Positions 1 through 6,476 of a DNA stretch of 7,263 nucleotides are shown piece by piece. The stretch's first letter is position 1; the number at the start of each line of letters is the position of its first letter. A program made the position numbers and the translations under genes. A model generated the notes under the pieces. It had not been told where the DNA came from, ran no database searches, and saw only the letters and a list, made by a program, of their open reading frames with translations. The DNA lies in assembly GCA_947653505.1 (NCBI GenBank), contig CANTHI010000186.1, positions 1-7,263 of the forward strand. Reading direction: 5' to 3'. This stretch comes from an uncultured Eubacterium sp. GTDB taxonomy: Bacteria > Bacillota_A > Clostridia > Lachnospirales > Lachnospiraceae.

Positions 1-1
1 A

Positions 2-330
2 AAGATTTTGTCTGGGAAAGAACAGATTTATTTTATTACTAAGAGCAGAGAGCAGCTGACTTCGGAAATCTATTCATTGTCTGATTTCCCGGAAGTTCGT
101 TACGAGACTACTAAGATTTACGAGTTTTATATGAAAGGCATTCTGGGGGGTACAGCATTTATCAGGTCCTGATTCAAAAAATTCAGGGCAAAGATAAGTT
201 TGTGAAAAATACATATTCTGTGAAGAAAAAGAACTTCGAAATAGCTATCAGTCGAACTGATGTGGTATGGGAGTTGCTTGACCGTAAAAGCAGTAACATA
301 GAAGAATTTTTCGATGTGATAGATTGGTAA
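2..330 (+). pseudogene. 3' end of an unrecognised gene, split by a frameshift
   Basis: I do not recognise this protein. A clean reading frame enters from the left edge (begins KILSGKEQIYFITKSREQ) and runs to a TGA at 170-172. The frame one base over then continues with equally protein-like sequence (YSIYQVLIQKIQGKDKF, later NIEEFFDVIDW) to a TAA at 328-330. The two halves join naturally across the G run at 145-150 (ILGG then YSIYQ) if one extra G is assumed, and upstream of the run the second frame is full of stops. This indicates a single-base deletion, a sequencing error, or a slippage-prone site in one gene. The product is rich in Lys, Glu, Phe and Ile, looks soluble, and shows no membrane segment. 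Its composition is AT-richer than the next gene. The 5' part lies outside the window. The regulator starts 24 bases downstream on the same strand. Confidence 0.55.
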
Positions 331-354
331 ATAACACAGGGAGGGAACTGCCCC

Positions 355-1074
355 ATGTACCGTATTGCAATATGCGAGGACGAACCATTGACAGCTCAGG
401 AAAATGAGGCCATGCTCTGCCGCATTCTGGAGGCCCGCCGTTTCCGGCGGGATATTGACTTTTCCATCACCAGCTTTTCCGCGCCAAAACCGCTGCTTAC
501 GTCTCTGCAGAAACAGCCTTCGGCCTTCCGGCTGCTTCTGCTGGATATTGTGCTGGCACGGGAAAACGGCGTGGAACTGGCCGCTCGTCTGCGGGAGCTG
601 AATGTGGAATGTTCCATTATCTACATAACCTCTTATGAGGAATATATGCCCCATTCCTTTGCCACCCGTCCGCTGGATTATCTTCTGAAGCCGGTGGACG
701 AGAAAAAGCTGGCGGAGGCGATCGACTGGGATCTTCGGAAAAACTACCGCCCGGAACAGATCATGCTTCCTGTTAACGGCGGCTGGCGCATGGTGGAGAC
801 CAGGGACATTCTCTATGCGGAGGCGACCAGCCATAAGTCCGCCGTCCATCTTCCGGAGGAAACCATATATGTCAACCAGAATTTTCGGGATTTACTTTTA
901 CGCCTGTGCGGGGGGGGGTATTTTTGCCGCTGCCACAACAGCATCGCTGTCAATCTGAAACACGTCCACAAGCGGACCAGCCATGGACTGCTGATGGATT
1001 CCGGGACAGAGCTTCCGGTCAGCCGTACCTATCAAAAGGAAATTGCAAAACAATTTGTTGCATTTATGCAATAA
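355..1074 (+). CDS. LytTR-family response regulator (AgrA/VirR type)
   Basis: A 239-residue two-domain transcription regulator that is phosphorylated by a partner histidine kinase and then binds DNA. The N-terminal receiver (about 1-125) has the acidic pocket D9/E10 in CEDE, the phosphoacceptor D64 in LLLLDIVL, the switch threonine T92 in YITSYEE, and the conserved lysine K112 in LLKPVDE. The C-terminal LytTR DNA-binding domain (about 136-239) has the usual RCHNSIAVNLKHV segment and ends at the usual length. The ATG at 355 follows GGGAGGG (339-345) with a 9-base spacer and puts the receiver start (MYRIAICEDE) where the family has it. No convincing promoter is seen directly upstream. The gene converges with the histidine kinase at 1177-2997, its likely partner. 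Two oddities: nine consecutive G encode Gly186-188 in the LytTR domain, and codons 32-86 are nearly duplicated at 6818-6981. Family assignment is firm; the target genes are inference. Confidence 0.93.
   Translation: MYRIAICEDEPLTAQENEAMLCRILEARRFRRDIDFSITSFSAPKPLLTSLQKQPSAFRLLLLDIVLARENGVELAARLRELNVECSIIYITSYEEYMPHSFATRPLDYLLKPVDEKKLAEAIDWDLRKNYRPEQIMLPVNGGWRMVETRDILYAEATSHKSAVHLPEETIYVNQNFRDLLLRLCGGGYFCRCHNSIAVNLKHVHKRTSHGLLMDSGTELPVSRTYQKEIAKQFVAFMQ
448..611 (+). repeat. Regulator segment duplicated at 6818-6981 (copy A)
   Basis: This 164-base block, codons 32 to 86 of the response regulator, recurs in direct orientation 6370 bases downstream. Mismatches by eye are at 486 and 487 (AA here, GG there), 515 (A/G) and 606 (G/T), so 160 of 164 bases match. 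Identity begins abruptly at the CGG codon for R32 and stops after 611. Of the changes, two are silent (P44, V84) and two alter residues (K45 to E, Q54 to R). This copy is the intact source context, since the flanking sequence completes the receiver domain. Confidence 0.95.
910..918 (+). repeat. G9 homopolymer inside the LytTR domain
   Basis: Nine G in a row form exactly three glycine codons (Gly186-188) just before the conserved YFCRCHNSIAVN segment. Loss of one G would give a stop at 956-958 and remove most of the DNA-binding domain. Gain of one G would put the remainder in a frame that stays open to about 1640, replacing the domain with unrelated sequence. Tracts of this length are known slippage sites in phase-variable bacterial genes. 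Switching here is inference. Confidence 0.9.
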
Positions 1075-1117
1075 AAAATGCCCTTCTGCGGAAATTTTCC
1101 GGGAATGGCATTTTTTT
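1073..1117. terminator. Bidirectional intrinsic terminator between convergent genes
   Basis: AAAAATGCC (1074-1082) pairs with GGCATTTTT starting at 1107. An inner CGGAAA/TTTTCCG hairpin and TTC/GAA pairs extend the structure. A seven-T run (1111-1117) follows on the plus strand, and the six-A run at 1073-1078 supplies the U tract for transcripts from the minus strand. It overlaps the stop codon of the response regulator and lies about 60 bases beyond the kinase stop, so one structure can end both genes. Confidence 0.85.
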
Positions 1118-1176
1118 GCGGCTGTGCGTATCACATGATATACCCAAGGGCATCCCATTATGGCCATCCGGCCGTT

Positions 1177-2997
1177 TCACAAGGTATGGAACGGCAGATG
1201 GATCTGGCCTTCTGTACCATCCGGCATCTGCAGTGCGGTGGCGGCGGAAAAAAGGCCGTCCGGAAATTTCAGCAGCAGCTCGCTTTTGTATTTGCACGCT
1301 ACCCTCCGGGCTGCTTTCAGACCATAGCCATGGGCGAAGCTGTCCGCTTTGGTGGTGCGGCACAGGCCGCTTTCCTCATCATAATCTACCGGGGCAAACC
1401 GGGTATTTTCCACTCCGATATACAGATGAACGCCCCGGATATGGAGATCGATCCGCAGCCATTTCCGCGTGCCCTCCGGGGCCTGGGCATTGGCGTCCAG
1501 TGCATTTTGCAGCAGGTTCATCAGCACTGTGCAAAGATCCGTATCTGGAAAAGGCAGCGTCTCCGGTACGTCAATCAGGCGTTCCGTCTCAATACCCAGC
1601 TTTTTTGCACGGGCCAGCATTGTGGTCAGCACGGCATTGATTGCCGGGTGGGGCGCGCAAGCCAGCGCAGGAATGGATGCCGCCTCGGTCATCAGCCCGC
1701 TCAGATAGCTATCCAGCCGTTCTGTTTCACCCGCCCGGCAGAGGTTTTGCAGCACCAGATAATGATTTTTTACTTCATGCCGCAGTTCCCCCAGGGCGGC
1801 GGCGCTCTCCTGTACGGTGGCAAGCTGCTCCCGTGTCAGGCTTTCCCGGGCGGACAGCACCTGAATCTCCGTTTCCTGTTCGGCTATGCGCCGGATATGG
1901 GCCGCCGCACTCTCCAAGAAGCACAGTATCAGCAGCAGAGTGTTCCAGTAAAATAACTCGGTATCCAGACAGAGAACCTTGATATCCACAAGGAACATGT
2001 GGAAAATCGGCGGCAGTTTTCCTGTCCGCACCGCTGAAACGGCACACAGCAGTACAGCTCCCGCGGCGCAGGCACCCAGCCAGGTTAGAAAAAGGCGAAA
2101 CATCGGATTGCCGTCCCGGTACTCCAGTACGGCACAGACGACCAGTGAGGCGATGGTGAAACAGAACGGGACTCCGGCGTGGACGGCAATATTGGAAAAG
2201 AGCGGGATTACCGTCTGAAATCCTGCAGCTGCAAAGTAGATCAGAGAGGGCAGGATGGCAAAGGGCGCGAATACATTTTTCCATTTTTTCATACCCAGCA
2301 TCAGATACAGCGGCGGGGCGGCGAACAGGAGCGCGCGGGACTGGAACAGCACCAGCCCATAGAGCGCGGGCGGCAGGAGTTGGTAAGTCAGGTTTTGGAG
2401 ATAGAAGTACGCCGTCTGGCCCAGAGCGGCAATGCTGAGCAGCAATATCGGCCAGGAGCGCATACCTTCCAGCCAGCTATACAGAAACAGGCCCAGTGTC
2501 AGGAGGAAGATTACACCGAAGCCGGCGGCGGGAAACGCGCGGAGGCAGGCATCGGCGTAAGCCTGCTCGGCCATGGTCCGGGTGTCCGTGAGATAGAGAG
2601 ACGGGATGGCGTCCTCCTCCCCTTTTTCCATGGTGAGGGTGAGAGCTCTGCCGGCCCAGTCCGCAGGCAGCGTTATATAGCAGGAGCCGCTGCCTGCCTG
2701 GATCTGTTGGAAGGGCGCGCCGTCCAGCCGCAGTTCCGCCGCCGTATACAGCCCTCTGACCTCCAGCGTGGGGCGCAGTTCTCCCTCCCACGCCGGGAGC
2801 GTATATTCCAATGATAAAGGGCCGGTGTAGAGGACCAGGACGTCCAGGTCCGGCGCACCGCTTACGGCCTCCGGCGTCAGCCGCACAGGCTCCCGCCGGG
2901 AAACGGTCTCCATCCCCAACAGCCACACCAGACCTGCCGCGCACAGCAGAAACAGGCCCATCGCCAAATACCGTACCCACTTCTTATCCATATGCAT
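1177..2997 (-). CDS. 7TM-sensor histidine kinase (7TMR-DISM-like, GHKL ATPase)
   Basis: A 606-residue membrane sensor kinase. Residues 9-29 form a signal-anchor helix. Residues 35-150 are an extracytoplasmic domain rich in beta-like segments. About seven hydrophobic helices follow (near 153-174, 181-200, 210-234, 242-262, 270-292, 300-323, 345-363), a layout like the 7TMR-DISM sensors. A coiled-coil-like linker (365-400) leads to the dimerisation/phosphotransfer helix with H407 in LRHEVKNHY, then a GHKL ATPase with the N box NLLQNALDA (494-502) and a glycine box HGYGLK (556-561). The AgrC/SpoB-like H box fits a LytTR partner. The kinase converges on such a regulator at 355-1074, with the shared terminator between them, so the two are probably cognate although not in one operon. 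It is divergent from the anchored surface protein at 3316. The ligand cannot be told from the sequence. Kinase assignment is strong; the exact sensor-family name is moderate. Confidence 0.9.
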   Translation of the reverse strand: MHMDKKWVRYLAMGLFLLCAAGLVWLLGMETVSRREPVRLTPEAVSGAPDLDVLVLYTGPLSLEYTLPAWEGELRPTLEVRGLYTAAELRLDGAPFQQIQAGSGSCYITLPADWAGRALTLTMEKGEEDAIPSLYLTDTRTMAEQAYADACLRAFPAAGFGVIFLLTLGLFLYSWLEGMRSWPILLLSIAALGQTAYFYLQNLTYQLLPPALYGLVLFQSRALLFAAPPLYLMLGMKKWKNVFAPFAILPSLIYFAAAGFQTVIPLFSNIAVHAGVPFCFTIASLVVCAVLEYRDGNPMFRLFLTWLGACAAGAVLLCAVSAVRTGKLPPIFHMFLVDIKVLCLDTELFYWNTLLLILCFLESAAAHIRRIAEQETEIQVLSARESLTREQLATVQESAAALGELRHEVKNHYLVLQNLCRAGETERLDSYLSGLMTEAASIPALACAPHPAINAVLTTMLARAKKLGIETERLIDVPETLPFPDTDLCTVLMNLLQNALDANAQAPEGTRKWLRIDLHIRGVHLYIGVENTRFAPVDYDEESGLCRTTKADSFAHGYGLKAARRVACKYKSELLLKFPDGLFSAATALQMPDGTEGQIHLPFHTL

Positions 2998-3005
2998 CTC
3001 CAGTT

Positions 3006-3012
3006 CCTCCTT
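3006..3012 (-). promoter_or_regulatory. Shine-Dalgarno AAGGAGG that fixes the kinase start
   Basis: On the minus strand, AAGGAGG lies 8 bases before the ATG at 2997 and 14 bases before the in-frame ATG at 2991 (Met3). The first spacing is near optimal, so the MHMDKKW start is preferred. Confidence 0.85.
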
Positions 3013-3100
3013 AACTTACTTCCAATGAAATCTGCCGTGTGTATTGCGCCGGCCGCAGCCACAAAGCGTCTGTATCACTTATTTTTCTGCAACTCCTAAT

Positions 3101-3129
3101 AGCGTAGCCGGGATCATTGTCTGTGTCAA
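3101..3129 (-). promoter_or_regulatory. Sigma-A-type promoter of the histidine kinase
   Basis: On the minus strand a perfect TTGACA (plus 3124-3129) is followed after 17 bases by TACGCT (plus 3101-3106). The -35 is consensus and the spacing ideal; the -10 is imperfect. It would give a leader of about 95 bases before the kinase start. Confidence 0.6.
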
Positions 3130-3136
3130 GAGACAG
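3121..3136. promoter_or_regulatory. Imperfect palindrome over the kinase -35, possible operator
   Basis: CTGTGTCAAGAGACAG reads CTGT-TC-(AA)-GA-ACAG on both strands, with 6 of 8 arm positions symmetric. It covers the TTGACA box of the kinase promoter, so a dimeric protein bound here would block it. The binding protein is unknown, and a chance palindrome is possible. Confidence 0.3.
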
Positions 3137-3181
3137 TAGATGCAAAGTAGGAAACAAATCGTGTAAAGCAGGAAAGCCTTC

Positions 3182-3210
3182 TTGTTTTATCAGATGATTT
3201 TGTGTATGTT
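3182..3210 (+). promoter_or_regulatory. Possible promoter of the surface-protein gene
   Basis: TTGTTT (3182-3187) and TATGTT (3205-3210) are separated by 17 bases. Both boxes depart from consensus, which would fit a promoter needing an activator such as the nearby response regulator. It would give a leader of about 100 bases. Confidence 0.35.
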
Positions 3211-3240
3211 GTGAAATAGAAAACTGCGGCGAAAACGAAT

Positions 3241-3265
3241 TGAGAATGAGACATACCCATTCTCA
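3241..3265 (+). promoter_or_regulatory. Perfect 8-bp inverted repeat in the surface-protein leader
   Basis: TGAGAATG (3241-3248) and CATTCTCA (3258-3265) are exact inverted copies around a 9-base loop. The element lies between the proposed promoter and the start codon. It could be a leader hairpin or a dimer binding site. No T run follows, so it is not a classic terminator. Confidence 0.5.
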
Positions 3266-3272
3266 GTACCCT

Positions 3273-3308
3273 ATGGAGGACTGCATGTTCTCCGCCGTGT
3301 AAGGAGGA
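3273..3308 (+). promoter_or_regulatory. Competing hairpins at the surface-protein Shine-Dalgarno, with a tiny leader ORF
   Basis: GGAGGA occurs at 3275-3280 and again at 3303-3308, where it is the real Shine-Dalgarno of the gene at 3316. A TTCTCC between them (3288-3293) can pair with either copy (6 pairs including one G-U), so the two hairpins exclude each other: one hides the ribosome site and the other frees it. A nine-codon ORF (MEDCMFSAV, ATG 3273, TAA 3300-3302) spans the upstream arm and ends on the Shine-Dalgarno, as in translational attenuators. The stems are short and the mini-ORF has no clear ribosome site, so this is tentative. Confidence 0.3.
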
Positions 3309-3315
3309 GCACTTT

Positions 3316-5913
3316 ATGAAATGTAAAATTTTAAGAAACCGGGCAAAACAGCAAGCCTTTTTTGCCCGGTCCCTAAGCATGATCGCTGCCCTGGCCCTGA
3401 GTCTGAACCTTTGCTCTGTCCCGGCATCTGCGAAGGAACTGACCGGGGACGGACAGGAGCAGACTGACATTTCCGGTTTCCGCGGGCCGCAGGATGTGCC
3501 GGCCTTGCGGCCTGAGAGCACGGCGGCGGATGGCACGGCAGAGGATGGTGCGGAAAACGGGACTGCGCTTTATTCAGGGCAGCAGAGGACAGCAGGAATC
3601 AGAGGTTACAATGGAGTTTCAGTACTTGGATCCACATTTAACTATCAATTTGCCGACGAGAAGGTACTCACAACAAAGCAAATCGGAGGTGGAACCGTTA
3701 CATGGGATCCGGACACGGCGGAGTTGACGTTGGAAAATGTGAATATCTCGGATCCGTATGCTTATATCGGGATCATCGCCACCGATCCTACACAGACAGC
3801 TACACTGACCCTAAAAGGAACCAATGTGATCAATGCGTCCGGGTATACAGGTATGGGAGTTTTGCTGGAAGCTAACTGTGACTTCAATATAAAAACGGAA
3901 AATGGCGCTGTCTTGAACCTCGTTACAGGTGACTGGCAAAATGCAATTTATAATAATGGAGGGTCGATGACCATAGGCGGCAGCGGCACGATCGCAGTGC
4001 AGGCTGGCAGTTATCCGGCAATCTTTGGAGGGTCGGACGTCAATATAGAAGAAGGGCGGCTTACCGTGGATTCCGCAGGGTACGGAATTTATTCTGACAG
4101 CGGCGACATTCATATTTCTGGCGGGCAGCTTACCGTAAATTCCACAGCGGCCCCCGCAATTTATGCAATCGCTGGGAATGTCCAGATTAAAAATGCAGAG
4201 GTCCATGCCAGGGGATATTATGCGGCGATCTGCGGAACAGGGGCTGTGGATATCCAGGGGGGAAGCATCATCGCAGAGGCTGAAAATGACACCGCGATTT
4301 TTTCTCCAGGGAATATCCAGATCAGCGGAAATGCGGCCGTTGACGCGAAGGGACACGGAGCCGGATGCGCGGTTTATACACAGGGAAGGTTGAATATTTC
4401 TTCATCTACGGTGATCGGCCATTCGGACGCAAATCATGTCATTGCCGCGGATTCCGGCCCGATGGAGATTGAGAATGCCGATCTGACTCTTACATCGGAC
4501 GCGGATGTTTCCGGTCTGTATCTGAACGACAACCAACCGCTCAGCATTACCGCCAACAGCAGCGTAAGAGTAACGACCGGAGGAAGCTCTATCGTCTCTA
4601 ACGGGGATGTTTCTGTCACAGATTCCAGGCTGATCATAAAATCCGGCGGCAACGGAATCGTGGCGGCGGTAGAAGAAAACGGCGGGGCGGGTACGCTTCT
4701 TATTTCAGGAACAACGCATATTGAATCCGAAAGCCAATACCCTCTCACCGGTTTTAAGGTGGAAATGACCAACGGCTATGTAAAATCGGTCACATCCGGC
4801 GGCCCCGCAATTTCGGCCACGCAGGGGATCACTGTCAGCGGAGGTGAGATTTACGCTGAATCAACAGGAAGCAACACTGGCATGGAGCCTGCCGGATTAT
4901 ATTCACGCAAAGGAGAGATCCGTTTCACAGGGGAAAATACGAAAGTCCAGGCAGTATCGGGCAGCTATTGCGCGGTCTATAATAAAGAGGGCACGATCTA
5001 CCTGAACGCTGATGTTCTGGCAAAAGCGGGGAAGAATCGGCCGGCATTTATGGCCAACGCTGTTACAAATGATACCACATCCGATCCGGCGCATAGCATC
5101 GTCATCGGGGATCGGTTTTCTGCGATGGGCTATGTGCCCGTAACAACAAAATGGAAAAACGAAACGCTGATTATCAATTATGATAATTATGCGTACACGG
5201 TATTGGCCCCGGCCGGAACGGAAAACCTGCAGGACGATTATCCCGACGTTCCCAGCGAGATTATGGTTACAGACTGTGAACATAAAAATACAGAACTCAG
5301 GAATGCAGAGGCTGCTGACTGCCAGAGAGAAGGCTACAGCGGGGATATCTACTGTGTAAATTGCGGGATGCTGCTGAAAAAAGGGAATGCGACGCCGACT
5401 GCGGACCATAACTGGCAGGAGAGCATTATCAGACAGCCGACCGCTTCAAAAGAAGGACTGCGGCAGTATACCTGCGTCTGCTGTAAGGCATCCTATGAGG
5501 AAACCATCCCGAAGCTGCCGCCGGAGGACCAGACTCCGGGATCAGGAGACACGGAAAAGCCCGGGACCGGAACAGGGCCGGGAGATACGGAAAAACCCGG
5601 GACCGGAACAGAACCGGGAGATACGGAAAAGCCTGGGACAAACCCAGGAGGCGGCACAACGCAGGATAAAGGATCAGGTACAGGGATATCATCCAACGAA
5701 GGAGAGAATGGAGAGACAGAAGAAAACAGCGGTACGGGAAGCTCTGTATCAAAGAAAAACAGCAATGGCACTGCAGCGGTAAGTCCAAAAACAGGGGACA
5801 GTTTAAAACTGTTGATCGTTGCTGTGATCGACTTCATACTGCTTCTGATCAGTATCGGAGTGCTCCTGATACGGAGAAATGGGAAGGAGAACGGGTCATC
5901 CGGTCATGTCTGA
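3316..5913 (+). CDS. Secreted, sortase-anchored beta-helix surface protein
   Basis: An 865-residue cell-wall protein. A signal peptide (basic start, hydrophobic 20-35, probable cleavage after VPASA near residue 39) is followed by a low-complexity Gly/Glu/Asp linker. From about 95 to 640 there are repeated strands of roughly 20 residues (for example GDIHISGGQLTVNS, GNVQIKNAEVHARG, GAVDIQGGSIIAEA), typical of right-handed parallel beta-helices found in adhesins and carbohydrate-binding proteins. Residues 653-727 hold Cys/His pairs (CEH at 654-656, CVNC at 680-683, CVCC at 720-723), like the small zinc-ribbon-like modules of many Clostridia surface proteins. Three GDTEKPGT repeats (744-775) and a Ser/Gly/Asn-rich wall spacer lead to SPKTGD (823-828), a hydrophobic helix (831-852) and a basic tail RRNGK. 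Signals of the type (S/N/P)PxTG are used by Clostridioides difficile sortase B. The ATG at 3316 has AAGGAGG 8 bases upstream. Glycan binding or adhesion is inference; no catalytic residues were recognised. Confidence 0.9.
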   Translation: MKCKILRNRAKQQAFFARSLSMIAALALSLNLCSVPASAKELTGDGQEQTDISGFRGPQDVPALRPESTAADGTAEDGAENGTALYSGQQRTAGIRGYNGVSVLGSTFNYQFADEKVLTTKQIGGGTVTWDPDTAELTLENVNISDPYAYIGIIATDPTQTATLTLKGTNVINASGYTGMGVLLEANCDFNIKTENGAVLNLVTGDWQNAIYNNGGSMTIGGSGTIAVQAGSYPAIFGGSDVNIEEGRLTVDSAGYGIYSDSGDIHISGGQLTVNSTAAPAIYAIAGNVQIKNAEVHARGYYAAICGTGAVDIQGGSIIAEAENDTAIFSPGNIQISGNAAVDAKGHGAGCAVYTQGRLNISSSTVIGHSDANHVIAADSGPMEIENADLTLTSDADVSGLYLNDNQPLSITANSSVRVTTGGSSIVSNGDVSVTDSRLIIKSGGNGIVAAVEENGGAGTLLISGTTHIESESQYPLTGFKVEMTNGYVKSVTSGGPAISATQGITVSGGEIYAESTGSNTGMEPAGLYSRKGEIRFTGENTKVQAVSGSYCAVYNKEGTIYLNADVLAKAGKNRPAFMANAVTNDTTSDPAHSIVIGDRFSAMGYVPVTTKWKNETLIINYDNYAYTVLAPAGTENLQDDYPDVPSEIMVTDCEHKNTELRNAEAADCQREGYSGDIYCVNCGMLLKKGNATPTADHNWQESIIRQPTASKEGLRQYTCVCCKASYEETIPKLPPEDQTPGSGDTEKPGTGTGPGDTEKPGTGTEPGDTEKPGTNPGGGTTQDKGSGTGISSNEGENGETEENSGTGSSVSKKNSNGTAAVSPKTGDSLKLLIVAVIDFILLLISIGVLLIRRNGKENGSSGHV
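5545..5640 (+). repeat. 36-bp tandem repeats coding a wall-spanning linker
   Basis: Two full 36-base units (5545-5580, 5581-5616) and one partial unit (5617-5640) encode GDTEKPGTGTGP-like 12-residue repeats. They lie just before the Ser/Gly-rich spacer and the sorting signal, where such linkers extend the protein through peptidoglycan. The copies are nearly identical at DNA level, so copy number could vary between strains. Confidence 0.9.
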
Positions 5914-5993
5914 CCTGAGCAGAAAATGTCCGCAGCCGTATCAAAGAATCATTCATATGAAACTGTTTTTTGCGTCAAGTGCATCAGGCAGAG

Positions 5994-6032
5994 AAAAGAG
6001 GCGGGGTAAGATAAAAGTACCCTGCCTCTTTT
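5994..6032 (+). terminator. Strong hairpin terminator of the surface-protein gene
   Basis: AAAAGAGGCGGGGTA (5994-6008) pairs with TACCCTGCCTCTTTT (6018-6032) over 15 positions with one G-U, around a 9-base loop. The right arm ends in TTTT. It lies 80 bases after the stop of the surface-protein gene. Confidence 0.85.
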
Positions 6033-6205
6033 CATATCACCCTGTACGATAGGGAGCAAAAATCAAACGGTAAACCATATTTGAAAAAAGAAAACTCGGC
6101 GGTATGATGCATGAAGCTTCTACGCCGGCGAATGGTTGAGAAGAAAAGTAGAAGTAATTGTGAGTCAGTTGGCTGCGCTGAAACAATTTTTGGCTTCTTC
6201 GATAG

Positions 6206-6234
6206 TTGATTAAATACTTAAAATAAAGTACAAT
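6206..6234 (+). promoter_or_regulatory. Sigma-A-type promoter ahead of the chimeric small ORF
   Basis: TTGATT (6206-6211), 17 bases, TACAAT (6229-6234), overlapping a perfect TATAAT at 6234-6239, in a very AT-rich stretch. It lies just upstream of the GGAGG ribosome site at 6258-6262. Confidence 0.6.
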
Positions 6235-6266
6235 ATAATAAATATAGAGCAAAAACTGGAGGTGGG

Positions 6267-6431
6267 ATGCCGCAGATGATAGTTTATTTGGATAACTGCT
6301 GTTATAACAGACCGTTTGATGACCAGACGCTTGTGCAGCAATATGATATGGGGTATGGAGATTATACAAAAGAAAAGCAGGAACAGCCGGATATAAGTCT
6401 GGATGAGATAGATATGCTGCTGAAGAAATAA
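6267..6431 (+). CDS. Short chimeric ORF: PIN-like start joined to another small protein's end
   Basis: A 54-residue ORF (51 if started at the in-frame ATG 6276). The segment MIVYLDNCCYNRPFDDQ resembles the first strand and helix of a PIN-domain family that begins with a YLDNCCxNRPxDDQ motif and includes the first metal-binding Asp. A real PIN protein would run on for over 100 residues. Instead, after DDQT the sequence becomes QQYDMGYGDYTKEKQ then SLDEIDMLLKK, which resembles the C-terminal end of small proteins (GDYTKER...LDEI) that I recall seeing near such genes. GGAGG at 6258-6262 is 4 bases from ATG 6267 and 13 from ATG 6276, so neither start is ideal. It has its own promoter. I read it as a deletion-fused remnant of a toxin-antitoxin-like pair that may still be expressed. 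The family match is from memory. Confidence 0.5.
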   Translation: MPQMIVYLDNCCYNRPFDDQTLVQQYDMGYGDYTKEKQEQPDISLDEIDMLLKK

Positions 6432-6446
6432 TGCTTATTTTGGGGC

Positions 6447-6455
6447 TGGTATAAA
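6447..6455 (+). promoter_or_regulatory. Extended -10 promoter for the SRAP gene
   Basis: TGGTATAAA is a match to the extended -10 pattern TGnTATAAT. No good -35 is seen at the expected distance, as is usual for extended -10 promoters. Transcription would start around 6462, just before the leader hairpin. Confidence 0.4.
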
Positions 6456-6476
6456 ATTGATTTATGAATTCTAAAG

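Larger units (their letters stand above)
2998..3315. other. Divergent regulatory region between kinase and surface protein
   Basis: There is no gene in these 318 bases. Reading from the kinase side, the region holds the kinase Shine-Dalgarno and leader, a minus-strand promoter, an imperfect palindrome on its -35 box, a weaker plus-strand promoter, an 8-base-pair hairpin, and a leader with competing GGAGGA/TTCTCC pairings before the surface-protein start. I looked for the tandem direct repeats typical of LytTR binding sites and saw none that convinced me. Confidence 0.7.
5914..6266. other. AT-rich intergenic stretch without a supported gene
   Basis: Apart from the terminator (5994-6032) and a promoter (6206-6234), I see no supported gene here. 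A short open stretch at about 6103-6135 (MMHEASTPANG, ATG at 6103) has no ribosome site or known relative that I can name. A long minus-strand open frame covering 6037-6840 runs antisense to the SRAP fragment and has no protein-like features, so it was not called. Confidence 0.5.

Noticed and set aside
906..1640. 244-codon plus-strand open frame
   Set aside because: It overlaps the regulator in another frame and runs antisense to the kinase through a terminator. It matters only as the frame entered after a one-G insertion in the G9 tract.
2179..2814. 211-codon plus-strand open frame
   Set aside because: Antisense shadow of the kinase sensor region; low-complexity Gln/Arg/Gly composition and no features of its own.
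3130..3150. CAGTAG/AAGTAG pair as a LytTR binding site
   Set aside because: The 11-base spacing and the sequence do not fit the usual two direct repeats about 21 bases apart with a GTT core.
5545..5640. CRISPR-like array from the 36-base repeats
   Set aside because: The repeats are contiguous with no spacers and code in frame for a surface-protein linker.
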